Positions 1 through 7,641 of a stretch of 64,000 bases of DNA are shown here, piece by piece (within the stretch, counting starts at the first letter, position 1; every line of letters starts with the position of its first letter). Made by a program: the position numbers and the translations under genes. Where the stretch lies: assembly GCA_963691835.1 (NCBI GenBank), contig OY829383.1:558001-622000 (forward strand), written 5' to 3'. This DNA comes from G963691835 sp963691835. GTDB lineage: Bacteria > Pseudomonadota > Alphaproteobacteria > Thalassobaculales > Thalassobaculaceae. Under the pieces are notes generated by a model, which saw only the letters and a program-made list of their open reading frames with translations, was not told the DNA's origin and ran no database searches.

Positions 1-176
1 ACGAAATCGATGTTGTCCTTGACCATTTGGCACAAGGTGTCGAGCGTCACATAGCTGCTGGTCGCTGTGTTGTAGAGACGGCGGTTCGCGTATTTCTTGA
101 TTGTCACGAGGCCACCGGACATCGGCGTCTCTGCCTCCGTGGCGGACGAGGCCGCCTTCCTCGACGTTCTCGACAT
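1..176 (-). CDS. phaR: PhaR, polyhydroxyalkanoate synthesis repressor, N-terminal fragment
   Basis: Reading leftwards from an ATG at 176, the frame stays open to the window edge (58 codons). After a low-complexity Ser/Ala/Glu-rich leader of about 22 residues it gives VTIKKYANRRLYNTATSSYV and then a TLDTLCQMVKDNIDF-like stretch. This is the conserved PHB/PHA accumulation regulator DNA-binding domain. The family represses phasin and PHA genes and senses PHA granules. A GGGG/AGGG-rich ribosome site lies just upstream of the ATG. The gene is divergent from the PHA genes to its right. Only the N-terminus is visible, so the granule-binding C-terminal domain cannot be checked. An internal Met at residue 19 is an alternative start. 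Confidence 0.9.
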   Translation of the reverse strand, partial: MSRTSRKAASSATEAETPMSGGLVTIKKYANRRLYNTATSSYVTLDTLCQMVKDNIDF

Positions 177-281
177 ACCCGGCCCTACCCCTGAAACGTT
201 CGAGCTTTGCCGCAGCTTCCCTGGCGCAAAAAGGCGTTCGCGCCACACGGCCCGTTCCAAGAGTGTCTCTCCCGGCAATGG

Positions 282-294
282 TTTGCAATGCAAA
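282..294. promoter_or_regulatory. TTTGC-AAT-GCAAA palindrome, candidate PhaR operator
   Basis: A perfect 5-bp inverted repeat with a 3-bp centre lies in the 209-nt divergent region between phaR and the coiled-coil gene at 386. Characterised PhaR sites are TGC/GCA-rich dyads (CTGC-N3-GCAG in Rhodobacter), and this one keeps TGC-N3-GCA. Assignment to PhaR is inference from position and motif. The rest of 177-385 shows no gene. Confidence 0.45.
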
Positions 295-385
295 ACAGCA
301 GTCGCACAATGCGCTAGCCGATTGTTCGGACTGTCGTGGCCGGGTTCGACTGGTGACAAACGTCTCCCGGCGTTATTGTCCCCTT

Positions 386-907
386 ATGACCGATCGTGAC
401 GACATGGAAGCGCTTGCACGCCAATATCTGGATCTCTGGCAAGATCAGATGACGGCTCTTGCCGGCGATCGGGAGACGGCGGAGGCGTGGCAGCGTATGC
501 TCGCACCCTGGGCGATGTTTGGGGCCGCACCATGGGGTCAGCAACCTCACCACGGATCAGGATCCCCGACGGAAGGTGGTTTCGCACCGGGATACGGGCC
601 GGAAAGGCGCGGCGCAGAGGCCGGAAGAAGCGATGACGGAGATGACACCGGATCAGAACGCCGAGACCGGCCCACCGCAGCCGCCCGGAGGGCAACGGGG
701 ACACACTCCATCGGGCCGCTTGGGACCGCGGCCGCTGCCGGTCTATCTGACAGCGGCGACGATGACGTGGCTCGGCTCCAGACTCGCATCCGGGAGCTCG
801 AGTCCCGAATTGCCTCTCTCGAATCAGCCCTCGGCGGTCGTGGCGGAGACGGCGGCGAAGCTGGCGGAAATCCGCGGCGCGGCCGCAAGGATCGAGAGCA
901 GGACTGA
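386..907 (+). CDS. Small Trp/coiled-coil protein of the PHA locus (PhaE/PhaM-like candidate)
   Basis: The frame gives 173 residues. Residues 1-50 are helical and Trp-rich (DLWQDQMTAL, EAWQRMLAPWAMFG). Residues 55-125 are a disordered Gly/Arg/Asp linker. Residues 127-149 form a leucine-zipper-like heptad stretch (VARLQTRIRELESRIASLES), followed by a basic tail. An amphipathic head, a linker and a short coiled coil resemble PHA-synthase partner proteins (PhaE, PhaM type), and the gene sits directly ahead of the PhaC-like gene. No recognisable Shine-Dalgarno precedes 386, and Met at 404 is an alternative. The last 275 nt overlap the proposed start region of the next gene in another frame. Function is inferred from context only. 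An upstream extension of the same frame to 101 looks non-coding and overlaps the divergent promoter. Confidence 0.55.
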   Translation: MTDRDDMEALARQYLDLWQDQMTALAGDRETAEAWQRMLAPWAMFGAAPWGQQPHHGSGSPTEGGFAPGYGPERRGAEAGRSDDGDDTGSERRDRPTAAARRATGTHSIGPLGTAAAAGLSDSGDDDVARLQTRIRELESRIASLESALGGRGGDGGEAGGNPRRGRKDREQD

Positions 908-1949
908 AGGGCAGCATAGTTTCACGGATGCGGTGGACCGTGAGATCTCAGCCCGCTCCACGCAGTTGATCGGCGGCATTCTGGCGTATCGCCGGCATCC
1001 ATACCGGCGCCGTGGCTGTGAGTGGCCGATGTGCTGGTCTGAAGGGTCAACACGGCTTTTAGACGCGGCTCCCGGCGCCGATGGTTTGCCTGTTCTGGTC
1101 ATCCCATCCCTGATCAATCGCTGGTATGTGCTCGACATCGAGCCGGAGAAGAGCCTTATCGGGTATCTCAAAAGCCGCGGCCTTCGGCCTTTTGTCGTCG
1201 ATTGGGATGCCCCGGGCCAACTGGAACGGACGTTCACGCTGACCGACTATGTGGCCGGGCGCCTGGATGCGGTACTGGAAGCCGTCATCACCATCACCGG
1301 CCGAAAGCCCGGTCTACTCGGCTACTGCATGGGCGGCCTGCTGGCGCTAGCCCACGCGGACCGGCGTCAGTCCAGCATTCGGAGCCTGTCCCTGATGGCC
1401 ACACCTTGGGACTTCTCCGCCGACGCACCGGCCGCCGCCGTCGGACTTCCGGTCGCTGCCCCTTGGATTGAAGCCTCCATGGTCGCGACGGGCGCCCTCC
1501 CGACCGATATCGTCCAGTCCCTCTTCCACGCCCTTGACCCAATGCTGGTCATCAGGAAGTTCCTGAAGTTCGCGGATCTGGATCAGGGCGGGCGGGCGGC
1601 ACAGTCGTTCGTGGCCCTTGAAGACTGGCTGAACGATGGCGTGCCGCTGGCGGCACCGGTTGCTCGCGAGGCATTGTTTGGCTGGTACACCCGCAACACA
1701 CCGGCCGAGGGCGGCTGGCGGATCGCCGGCCGGACTGTCGATCCAGGGCGGGTTAACACCCCGAGCCTCGTCCTCATGCCCGCCCGGGACCGTATCGTTC
1801 CGCCAGCCTCCGCCGAAGCATTGGCAAAACGTCTCCCCAACGTCACCGAGGTCAGGACTCCTCTCGGGCACATCGGTATGGTAGCCAGCGCCAGCGCCCG
1901 GTCCCGGGCCTGGAACACCCTTGGCGACTGGTTGGTGGAGACGTCTTGA
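633..1949 (+). CDS. PhaC-like alpha/beta hydrolase (PHA synthase or depolymerase family)
   Basis: 438 residues from the ATG at 633, which follows GGAAG at five bases. The RPLPVYLTAATMTW stretch near residue 33 and the AYRRHPYRR motif near 120 match the N-terminal part of PhaC-related proteins. The lipase-like box GYCMGG places the nucleophile Cys at about 232. Asp about 386 (in ARDRIVPP) and His about 413 (in LGHIG) complete the Cys-Asp-His triad of the PHA synthase fold. The protein is shorter than class I synthases (near 600) and longer than class III PhaC (near 355), so true polymerase activity is not certain. The first 275 nt overlap the preceding gene in a different frame. GTG codons near 930 would avoid the overlap but would lose conserved residues. 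Its stop overlaps the next start (TGATG). Confidence 0.8.
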   Translation: MTEMTPDQNAETGPPQPPGGQRGHTPSGRLGPRPLPVYLTAATMTWLGSRLASGSSSPELPLSNQPSAVVAETAAKLAEIRGAAARIESRTEGQHSFTDAVDREISARSTQLIGGILAYRRHPYRRRGCEWPMCWSEGSTRLLDAAPGADGLPVLVIPSLINRWYVLDIEPEKSLIGYLKSRGLRPFVVDWDAPGQLERTFTLTDYVAGRLDAVLEAVITITGRKPGLLGYCMGGLLALAHADRRQSSIRSLSLMATPWDFSADAPAAAVGLPVAAPWIEASMVATGALPTDIVQSLFHALDPMLVIRKFLKFADLDQGGRAAQSFVALEDWLNDGVPLAAPVAREALFGWYTRNTPAEGGWRIAGRTVDPGRVNTPSLVLMPARDRIVPPASAEALAKRLPNVTEVRTPLGHIGMVASASARSRAWNTLGDWLVETS

Positions 1950-3064
1950 TGGACGACTTGTTGAGCCGTGAAATCGAAACGGCGCGGGCGCGCTTTCAGA
2001 CTTTGCATGAGATCGTGCGCGCGGCACGGGGCGTCCTCGACCGCAACATCTGGGGCTATCTCATCGGCGGCACGGAGACCGAGACAACCGTCCGCCGGAA
2101 CCGGCACGCCATCGAGACGCTGGCCTTCCGGCCCCGGGTCCTCCGGGACATGCGGGAACTGTCCGTCGGAACCGAATTCCTTGGCAGACCCATGCGGGTT
2201 CCACTTCTATTCGCTCCGGTCGGCTCGCTAGAGAGCTTCCATCATGAGGGCGGCATCAGTGCCCATCGTGGTGTCGACGCCATGGGAGCCGGCCTGATGC
2301 TGAGCTCCATCAGCTCGATCACGCTGGAGGACGTATCCGCCGCCGGCGATGCGCTAAGGATCTACACCCTCTACAAACGCGGTGATCGGGACTGGATGGA
2401 TGCGATTGTCAAACGCGCCGTCGCCGCGAACTTCACCGCTTTCTGTCTGACCGTCGACAGCGCGTACTATTCGCGGCGGGAACGCGATTATGCCAATCGC
2501 TTTGCCAAACCCTGGCGCTCCGGCGAGGGGATGGAATGGCAGGCCGCTCTCAACTGGGATGATGTGAAGTACTTCAAGGACACGCACGACATCCCCCTCG
2601 TTCTAAAGGGTTTCGCGACCGCGGAGGATGCGGCCATCGCCGTCGATCACGGCGCTGACGTGGTGCATGTCTCAAATCATGGCGGGCGCCAGCTCGATCA
2701 TGGATTGGGCTCTTTCGATGTCCTGCCGGAAATCGTCCAGGCCGTCGGTGGGCGTGCGAAGATCATCGTCGACGGCGGCATCCTGCGAGGCACAGACATC
2801 GTAAAGGCTTTGGCTCTCGGCGCTGATGCGGTCGCGGCCGGACGTCTCATGTGCTGCGGGTTGGCCGCGGGCGGGGCAGCGGGCGTTGTCCGGGTGCTCG
2901 AACTCCTCGAAGAAGAAATGCGGCTCGCCATGGGCTTGCTGGCCGCGAAGAGTGTCGCCGAACTCGGCCCTCATCATCTGCGCAGCGCGGCTGCGGTGCG
3001 CGAACCGCACGTCTTCAGCGGCTTCCCGCTGCTGGACTATGCTGAGCAGGAGCCGGCCCTCTAG
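1949..3064 (+). CDS. FMN-dependent alpha-hydroxy acid oxidase/dehydrogenase
   Basis: 371 residues forming a single TIM barrel of the lactate dehydrogenase (LldD), glycolate oxidase and mandelate dehydrogenase family. It oxidises an L-2-hydroxy acid to the 2-oxo acid using FMN. Diagnostic segments are the APVG strand near residue 90, LTVDS near 168, a Lys near 220, SNHGGRQLDH near 242-251 with the catalytic His and substrate-binding Arg, and the phosphate-binding DGGILRG followed by GADAVAAGR. The ATG at 1949 shares its A with the stop of the PhaC-like gene, so the two are translationally coupled. A TTG one codon earlier is less likely. Substrate is not predictable here. The link to a PHA gene could mean hydroxy-acid turnover, but that is inference. 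Confidence 0.85.
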   Translation: MDDLLSREIETARARFQTLHEIVRAARGVLDRNIWGYLIGGTETETTVRRNRHAIETLAFRPRVLRDMRELSVGTEFLGRPMRVPLLFAPVGSLESFHHEGGISAHRGVDAMGAGLMLSSISSITLEDVSAAGDALRIYTLYKRGDRDWMDAIVKRAVAANFTAFCLTVDSAYYSRRERDYANRFAKPWRSGEGMEWQAALNWDDVKYFKDTHDIPLVLKGFATAEDAAIAVDHGADVVHVSNHGGRQLDHGLGSFDVLPEIVQAVGGRAKIIVDGGILRGTDIVKALALGADAVAAGRLMCCGLAAGGAAGVVRVLELLEEEMRLAMGLLAAKSVAELGPHHLRSAAAVREPHVFSGFPLLDYAEQEPAL

Positions 3065-3207
3065 AACCATAAAAGCATGGCGACTCGGAAGGTGAGCCGC
3101 CGCTGATCGGCAGGCATGCGGCGCAAAACAGGTGCCGATAGCGCCCGGAATCCCGGCCCGTTGTCACGACCCTTGCCGGGATCGCGCCAACCCGTATAAC
3201 TCGGGCC

Positions 3208-3879
3208 ATGCCGTCCAAACCGATCCGCATCGCCCCCTCGATCCTGTCCGCTGATTTCGCGCGGCTGGGGGACGAGGTGCGCGCCATGGATGCGGCGGGT
3301 GCGGACTGGATGCATGTTGACGTGATGGACGGCCACTTTGTGCCGAACCTCACCATTGGACCGGCCGTGGTGAAAGCGCTCCGCCCGCATACGTCCAAGC
3401 CGCTGGACGTTCACTTGATGATTTCCCCGGTCGATCCGTTGATCCCGGCATTTGTGGACGCGGGCGCCGATACCATCACGGCGCATGTCGAAGCCGGCCC
3501 CCACATTCACCGGACCCTTCAGTCCATCAAGGCGGCGGGTATCCGTGCCGGTGTGACCCTGAACCCGGGAACGCCGGTGGAGACGATCGACGGCGTTTTG
3601 GATCTGGTCGATCTCATTCTGGTGATGACGGTCAATCCCGGCTTTGGCGGTCAGCGTTTCATTGAATCGCGCCTGGAGACGATCCGCGCGATCCGGTCCA
3701 GAATCGAGCAATTCGGGCGGGACATCGATCTGGAGGTCGATGGCGGTGTGAACGCCGAAACCGTTGGTCGGGTCATTGAGGCTGGGGCGGACGTGATCGT
3801 TGCAGGCACCGCGGCTTTCCAGGGTGGCAGCGGGGCCTACGCAGACAACATTGCCCGGCTGCGGTCGGGCGGGCTGTGA
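3208..3879 (+). CDS. rpe: Ribulose-phosphate 3-epimerase
   Basis: 223 residues, full length for the family. It interconverts ribulose-5-phosphate and xylulose-5-phosphate in the pentose phosphate or Calvin pathways in the cytosol. Visible hallmarks are APSILSADFARLG at the N-terminus, the metal-binding HVDVMDGHFVPN, VMTVNPGFGGQ with the mobile loop, and the phosphate-binding EVDGGVN and GTAAF near the C-terminus. The stop is three bases from the next gene, so it is probably co-transcribed with the heparinase-like gene, an arrangement common in Rhodospirillales. The 143 nt upstream contain no other gene. Confidence 0.95.
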   Translation: MPSKPIRIAPSILSADFARLGDEVRAMDAAGADWMHVDVMDGHFVPNLTIGPAVVKALRPHTSKPLDVHLMISPVDPLIPAFVDAGADTITAHVEAGPHIHRTLQSIKAAGIRAGVTLNPGTPVETIDGVLDLVDLILVMTVNPGFGGQRFIESRLETIRAIRSRIEQFGRDIDLEVDGGVNAETVGRVIEAGADVIVAGTAAFQGGSGAYADNIARLRSGGL

Positions 3880-3882
3880 CGG

Positions 3883-5508
3883 ATGATGCTCCGGTCGCTT
3901 CAGGATATGTACTACGGCTCCCCGCTTCACGCTTGGCGGATATCCGGCCGGACCCCAGCGTCTCCAGTCATGGCGATCGCCGACGATTGGCCCGGCGACC
4001 CGGACTCGGGACGGTCCATTCTTGAGGGAACCTTACCGTGGCGCGGCCGTACGACGCCTGTCACGGCGGACACGTGGGCACCTGCGGTGGGGTGCCTTGG
4101 TCGGCACCTTCACAGCTTTACCTGGCTCCGCGATCTGAGAGAGGTCGGCGGGGATGCCGCCCGCCTCAAGGCCCGGGAGCTCATCACCGGCTGGATCGAC
4201 GAGCACGAGCGGTGGAGCCGGGATGCATGGCGGGCGGACGTGACGGGCAGTCGAGTCGCCGCCTGGCTCGGTCACTTCGATGCTTTCTGGCACACCGGTG
4301 AAGAGGAGACCGTCGCCCGGATTACGGCGAACATCGCCGCCCAGGTTCGACACCTCGCAGGCTCGCTCGACTCCGCGCCCGAAGGCAGCGGCCGGCTTGA
4401 GGCGATCCACGGACTGATCGCGGGGCTGGTGGGTCTGTTCGGCCAGGACACAAAGCTTGAAAAGCCGCTCGCAGCGCTTGAACGGGAGATCACCCAGCAG
4501 ATTGATGAGGATGGTGCACACCGCTCCCGTTCCCCGATATTGCAGCTTGCCGTTATGGCCATCCTGGTCGATCTCCGGAAAATCCTGAGGACGGCCAAGG
4601 TCGAGCCACCCGTCTTGCTGGAGGACAGCATCCAGCAGATGGCGGTCGGCTTGCGTCTGTTGCGCCATGGCGACGGCGGGTTGGCCCTCTTCAACGGCTC
4701 CGACGAAGGACCAGCTTGGCTGATCGATGCGGTGCTTGCCCGCTCAGAGGCGAAGCGCAGGACGTCCCAAAGGGTCAGTGCGGGCGGATTTCACCGTTTA
4801 TCGGCCGCGCGAACGCAAATCATCGTTGATGGGGCTGAGCCCTCCGCCATGGACGCCACGGCATCCGCCGGGGTGCTGGCGTTCGAGATGAGCGTCGGCA
4901 AGCAGCGCCTGATCGTGAACTGCGGAGCGAGCCCCGGAGACAAGAAATGGGGGGCGGCATTGAAGGCCACGGCTGCCCATTCCACGCTTGTGGTGGACGA
5001 CAGGAATGCCGTGGCCCTGGATGTCGACGGTGTGCCAACGGGCAGACCAAGCCGCGTGACGGCGCAACGCCAACAGGATGGCGGCGCGGTCTGGATCGAG
5101 ATGGAACAGGACGGATATCAGCCCACACACGGGCTGCTGCACAGACGCCGGCTCTACCTCTCACCCGATGGCACGGATGTCCGCGGTGAAGATGTTCTGA
5201 CGTACAACGGTGAGCCGGGGGAGACCCCCAGGGAAGCCGTCATCCGCTTCCATCTTCACCCCAAGATCTCTGCGACGATCCTCCAGAAGGGCTCGGCAGC
5301 GCTGCTGAAGCCGGTCTCCGGCGGCGGCTGGCGGCTGATCAGTGACGGCGGGGTGGCGTTGGAGGACAGCATCTATTTTGGCGCGGACGGTCCGGCCCAA
5401 CGCACAAGCCAGATCGTGGTTCGGCGCTCCCTCGAGGACGTCCGCTCTTCGGGCGAGCTCAAGATCCGATGGGCGATCCGTCGCGAAGACGCGAAGGGGA
5501 CCCCATGA
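3883..5508 (+). CDS. Heparinase II/III family protein
   Basis: 541 residues. An N-terminal alpha-helical toroid (residues about 1-270, including an HLHSFTWLRDLR-like helix) is followed by a beta-sandwich domain (from about 300) beginning with a GGFHRLSAARTQIIVD-like strand, with the conserved GASPGDKKWGAALKATAAHS and RRRLYLSPDG segments. This is the domain order of the heparinase II/III family. Members are polysaccharide lyases, but the alphaproteobacterial proteins in this rpe-linked position have no established substrate. No signal peptide is evident, so it appears cytoplasmic, unlike classical lyases. Start at 3883 or 3886 (tandem ATGs). It ends in an ATGA overlap with the next gene. Confidence 0.85.
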   Translation: MMLRSLQDMYYGSPLHAWRISGRTPASPVMAIADDWPGDPDSGRSILEGTLPWRGRTTPVTADTWAPAVGCLGRHLHSFTWLRDLREVGGDAARLKARELITGWIDEHERWSRDAWRADVTGSRVAAWLGHFDAFWHTGEEETVARITANIAAQVRHLAGSLDSAPEGSGRLEAIHGLIAGLVGLFGQDTKLEKPLAALEREITQQIDEDGAHRSRSPILQLAVMAILVDLRKILRTAKVEPPVLLEDSIQQMAVGLRLLRHGDGGLALFNGSDEGPAWLIDAVLARSEAKRRTSQRVSAGGFHRLSAARTQIIVDGAEPSAMDATASAGVLAFEMSVGKQRLIVNCGASPGDKKWGAALKATAAHSTLVVDDRNAVALDVDGVPTGRPSRVTAQRQQDGGAVWIEMEQDGYQPTHGLLHRRRLYLSPDGTDVRGEDVLTYNGEPGETPREAVIRFHLHPKISATILQKGSAALLKPVSGGGWRLISDGGVALEDSIYFGADGPAQRTSQIVVRRSLEDVRSSGELKIRWAIRREDAKGTP

Positions 5509-6572
5509 CCGGGGTCTCCATCGCCGGTCTGGCTTTCGATACCCCGACCCTGATGGCAACAGGGCTTGCTTTCCTTATCGCGCTGTTGGGCACCCGTCTG
5601 CTGATCGGATGGCTGGTCAGCCGGGAGGTCTTGGATAAGCCCAACGAGCGGAGCAGTCACGACGTCCCCACGCCGCGCGGGGGTGGTATCGCCGTTGTCT
5701 CCGCGATCGTCATCGCAGCATTTGTGCACGGTCTTGCGACGGATGGGCTGCCAGTTGCCACCGCAGTCGCTCTGGTCGCGGCGACCGGCTTGGCCGCTCT
5801 TTCGTTCATCGACGACATGACACCGCTGTCCGCCAAAGCCCGGTTGGCCGGACATGTTCTGGCCGTGTTGCTCGGCCTCGGCGCAATCTATCTGGAAACA
5901 GGGTCCGCAGGGGTGCTTGGCAGCCCTGTTCCGATCGGCGTGGATCTGGTTCTAACCGCCTTCGCTTGGGTCTGGCTGGTCAACCTTTACAATTTCATGG
6001 ACGGCATCGACGGGATCAGCGGGGTTCAGACGGGCGCGATCGGCCTCGGGTTTGCCGGTCTGGCTGCTTTGGATCTCGCCCCGTTCCCGTTGCTGCCTCT
6101 CGGGCTCGCGATGACGGCGGCGTCCATCGGCTTTCTGGTCTGGAACTGGAGCCCGGCACGCATATTCCTTGGAGATGTGGGAAGCGTGCCGCTCGGCTAT
6201 CTCGCCGGGTTTATGATCGTCTCAGTCGGATCGGATGAACCCGCCATCTCCGGGCCCTGGGTCGCGGCCATGATCCTGCCAGCTTACTACGTTGCGGATG
6301 CCACGATCACGCTGGGCCGGCGGATCGCAAAGCGGGAGAACATCCTTCACGCCCATCGTCAGCACTTCTACCAACAAGCTGTCATCCGGGGGCGCGGTCA
6401 CGCCACGGTCAGTGCTGCGGTTCTGTTGGCCAATCTGGGGCTTGTGACCACCGCTTGGCACGTGGCGCCGACTGATCCGGCGTCGGCCGCGTTGGCCGCC
6501 ATATCGATCGTCGCGGTCTTGATGCTGTGGATGCGGTACTGGCCAACGACACAAGCCGAACCCGCCGCGTGA
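5505..6572 (+). CDS. MraY/WecA-family polyprenyl-phosphate sugar-1-phosphate transferase
   Basis: 355 residues from the ATG that overlaps the heparinase stop (ATGA). About ten membrane segments are visible. Family motifs are the NERSSHDVPTPRGGG loop, IDDMTPL near residue 104, the catalytic NLYNFMDGIDG near 160, FLGDVGSVPLGY near 222, and the cytoplasmic HRQHFYQQAV loop. The enzyme transfers a phospho-sugar from a UDP-sugar to undecaprenyl phosphate at the inner membrane, starting O-antigen or exopolysaccharide repeat units. The HRQHFYQ loop and the neighbouring sugar epimerase genes favour a WecA/WbpL-like role over MraY. The in-frame ATG at 5469 is less likely. Confidence 0.9.
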   Translation: MTGVSIAGLAFDTPTLMATGLAFLIALLGTRLLIGWLVSREVLDKPNERSSHDVPTPRGGGIAVVSAIVIAAFVHGLATDGLPVATAVALVAATGLAALSFIDDMTPLSAKARLAGHVLAVLLGLGAIYLETGSAGVLGSPVPIGVDLVLTAFAWVWLVNLYNFMDGIDGISGVQTGAIGLGFAGLAALDLAPFPLLPLGLAMTAASIGFLVWNWSPARIFLGDVGSVPLGYLAGFMIVSVGSDEPAISGPWVAAMILPAYYVADATITLGRRIAKRENILHAHRQHFYQQAVIRGRGHATVSAAVLLANLGLVTTAWHVAPTDPASAALAAISIVAVLMLWMRYWPTTQAEPAA

Positions 6573-6582
6573 GCGCAGCGCG

Positions 6583-7560
6583 ATGCGGATCCTCGTCACC
6601 GGAGCCAATGGATTTGTAGGACGGGCGACGTCCCGGCGGGTGATCGACGCCGGGCACCAACTCGCCGCCGCTACCCGGACAGGCAATGAGCCCCTGGGTG
6701 TTGCAACCGTCAAGGCAGTGCCGGTCGGGGATGTTGGCGGCGGCACGGACTGGTCGAAAGCCTTGGAAGCGGCCGATGCGGTTATCCATCTGGTTAACCC
6801 CTACCTCGGAGGACCGGATACGCCAGCGCTTCGCGCCCTCGGCGACCGGATCACGGTGGACGGCTCGATCAGGCTTGCGCGCCAGGCGGCAGACGCCGGC
6901 GTAAGCCGTCTGGTGTTCGTCAGCACGCTCAAGATATGCGGTGAGCAAAGCGATGAGCCCCTGGTTCCGGAAGGACCGCCGTCGCCCGCATCGGCCTATG
7001 GAGAGATCAAAAAAGCCGCTGAGGAAGGGCTCAAGGAGGCCCTTGGCGGGACAAACACACGCCTGACGATCGTTCGTCCCCCCGTGGTCTATGGACCGGG
7101 CAACAGGGGCACCATCCATATGCTGGCCGCGGCGGTCCGGCGCCGTCCTTGGGTGGCGCTGCCGTTCGGCGGCGCCGTTGGAAATGCCCGGGCCATGATT
7201 TACGTCGACAATCTGGCCGACGCACTGATCGCGTCCGCCATGGACACCGCCGCGCTGGACCGGGTGTTTCATGTGAAGGACCGTCCTGCGGTGTCGACGG
7301 CCGCCCTCCTGGGCAAGCTGCGGCAGCTGCTGGGCCAAGCGCCGGGCCTATGGCCCGTACCGCCCGTGTTGCTGCGCATTCCTCTTTCGTTGGCGGGACG
7401 AGCTGAGACGGCCAGCCGGCTGCTCGACAGTTTCGATGTCGATGACAGTCAAATCGAGGCGGCCCTCGGGTGGCGCCCGCCCATTTCCTTGGATGACGGC
7501 CTGCGCCGGACCGTCGACTGGTTGCTGGCCGGAGAACCGGAAGATCCGCTTTCCGCTTGA
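6583..7560 (+). CDS. NAD(P)-dependent nucleotide-sugar epimerase/dehydratase (extended SDR)
   Basis: 325 residues. A Rossmann start MRILVTGANGFVGRA supplies the GxxGxxG nucleotide-binding loop. FVSTLKICGEQ and SAYGEIKKAAE contain the Ser and the Tyr-xxx-Lys of the catalytic set, and RPPVVYGPGNRGTIHML follows. This pattern fits UDP-GlcNAc/GalNAc 4-epimerase-like or 4-keto-reductase members found beside WecA-like transferases (for example WbpV-type). It starts 10 nt after the transferase gene and precedes the WbpM-like gene, so it probably supplies the sugar for the same surface glycan. Exact reaction unknown. Confidence 0.85.
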   Translation: MRILVTGANGFVGRATSRRVIDAGHQLAAATRTGNEPLGVATVKAVPVGDVGGGTDWSKALEAADAVIHLVNPYLGGPDTPALRALGDRITVDGSIRLARQAADAGVSRLVFVSTLKICGEQSDEPLVPEGPPSPASAYGEIKKAAEEGLKEALGGTNTRLTIVRPPVVYGPGNRGTIHMLAAAVRRRPWVALPFGGAVGNARAMIYVDNLADALIASAMDTAALDRVFHVKDRPAVSTAALLGKLRQLLGQAPGLWPVPPVLLRIPLSLAGRAETASRLLDSFDVDDSQIEAALGWRPPISLDDGLRRTVDWLLAGEPEDPLSA

Positions 7561-7592
7561 TCCGGGTATACTGATCCGGCAGGACATCCCTC

Positions 7593-7608
7593 CCGTCCGC
7601 ACGGACGG
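7593..7608. repeat. Short perfect inverted repeat between two glycan genes
   Basis: CCGTCCG and CGGACGG flank a 2-nt centre in the 81-nt gap between the epimerase and the WbpM-like gene. There is no T-run, so it is not an obvious terminator. It could be a transcript-stabilising hairpin or a protein site. No strong Shine-Dalgarno is seen for the following gene. Confidence 0.35.
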
Positions 7609-7641
7609 CATACACGACGCCAACAAGGACGCTCCCCCGAC

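Noticed and set aside
101..385. Upstream extension of the small coiled-coil frame at the PHA locus
   Set aside because: It covers the divergent promoter region and the phaR start, and the residues look random.
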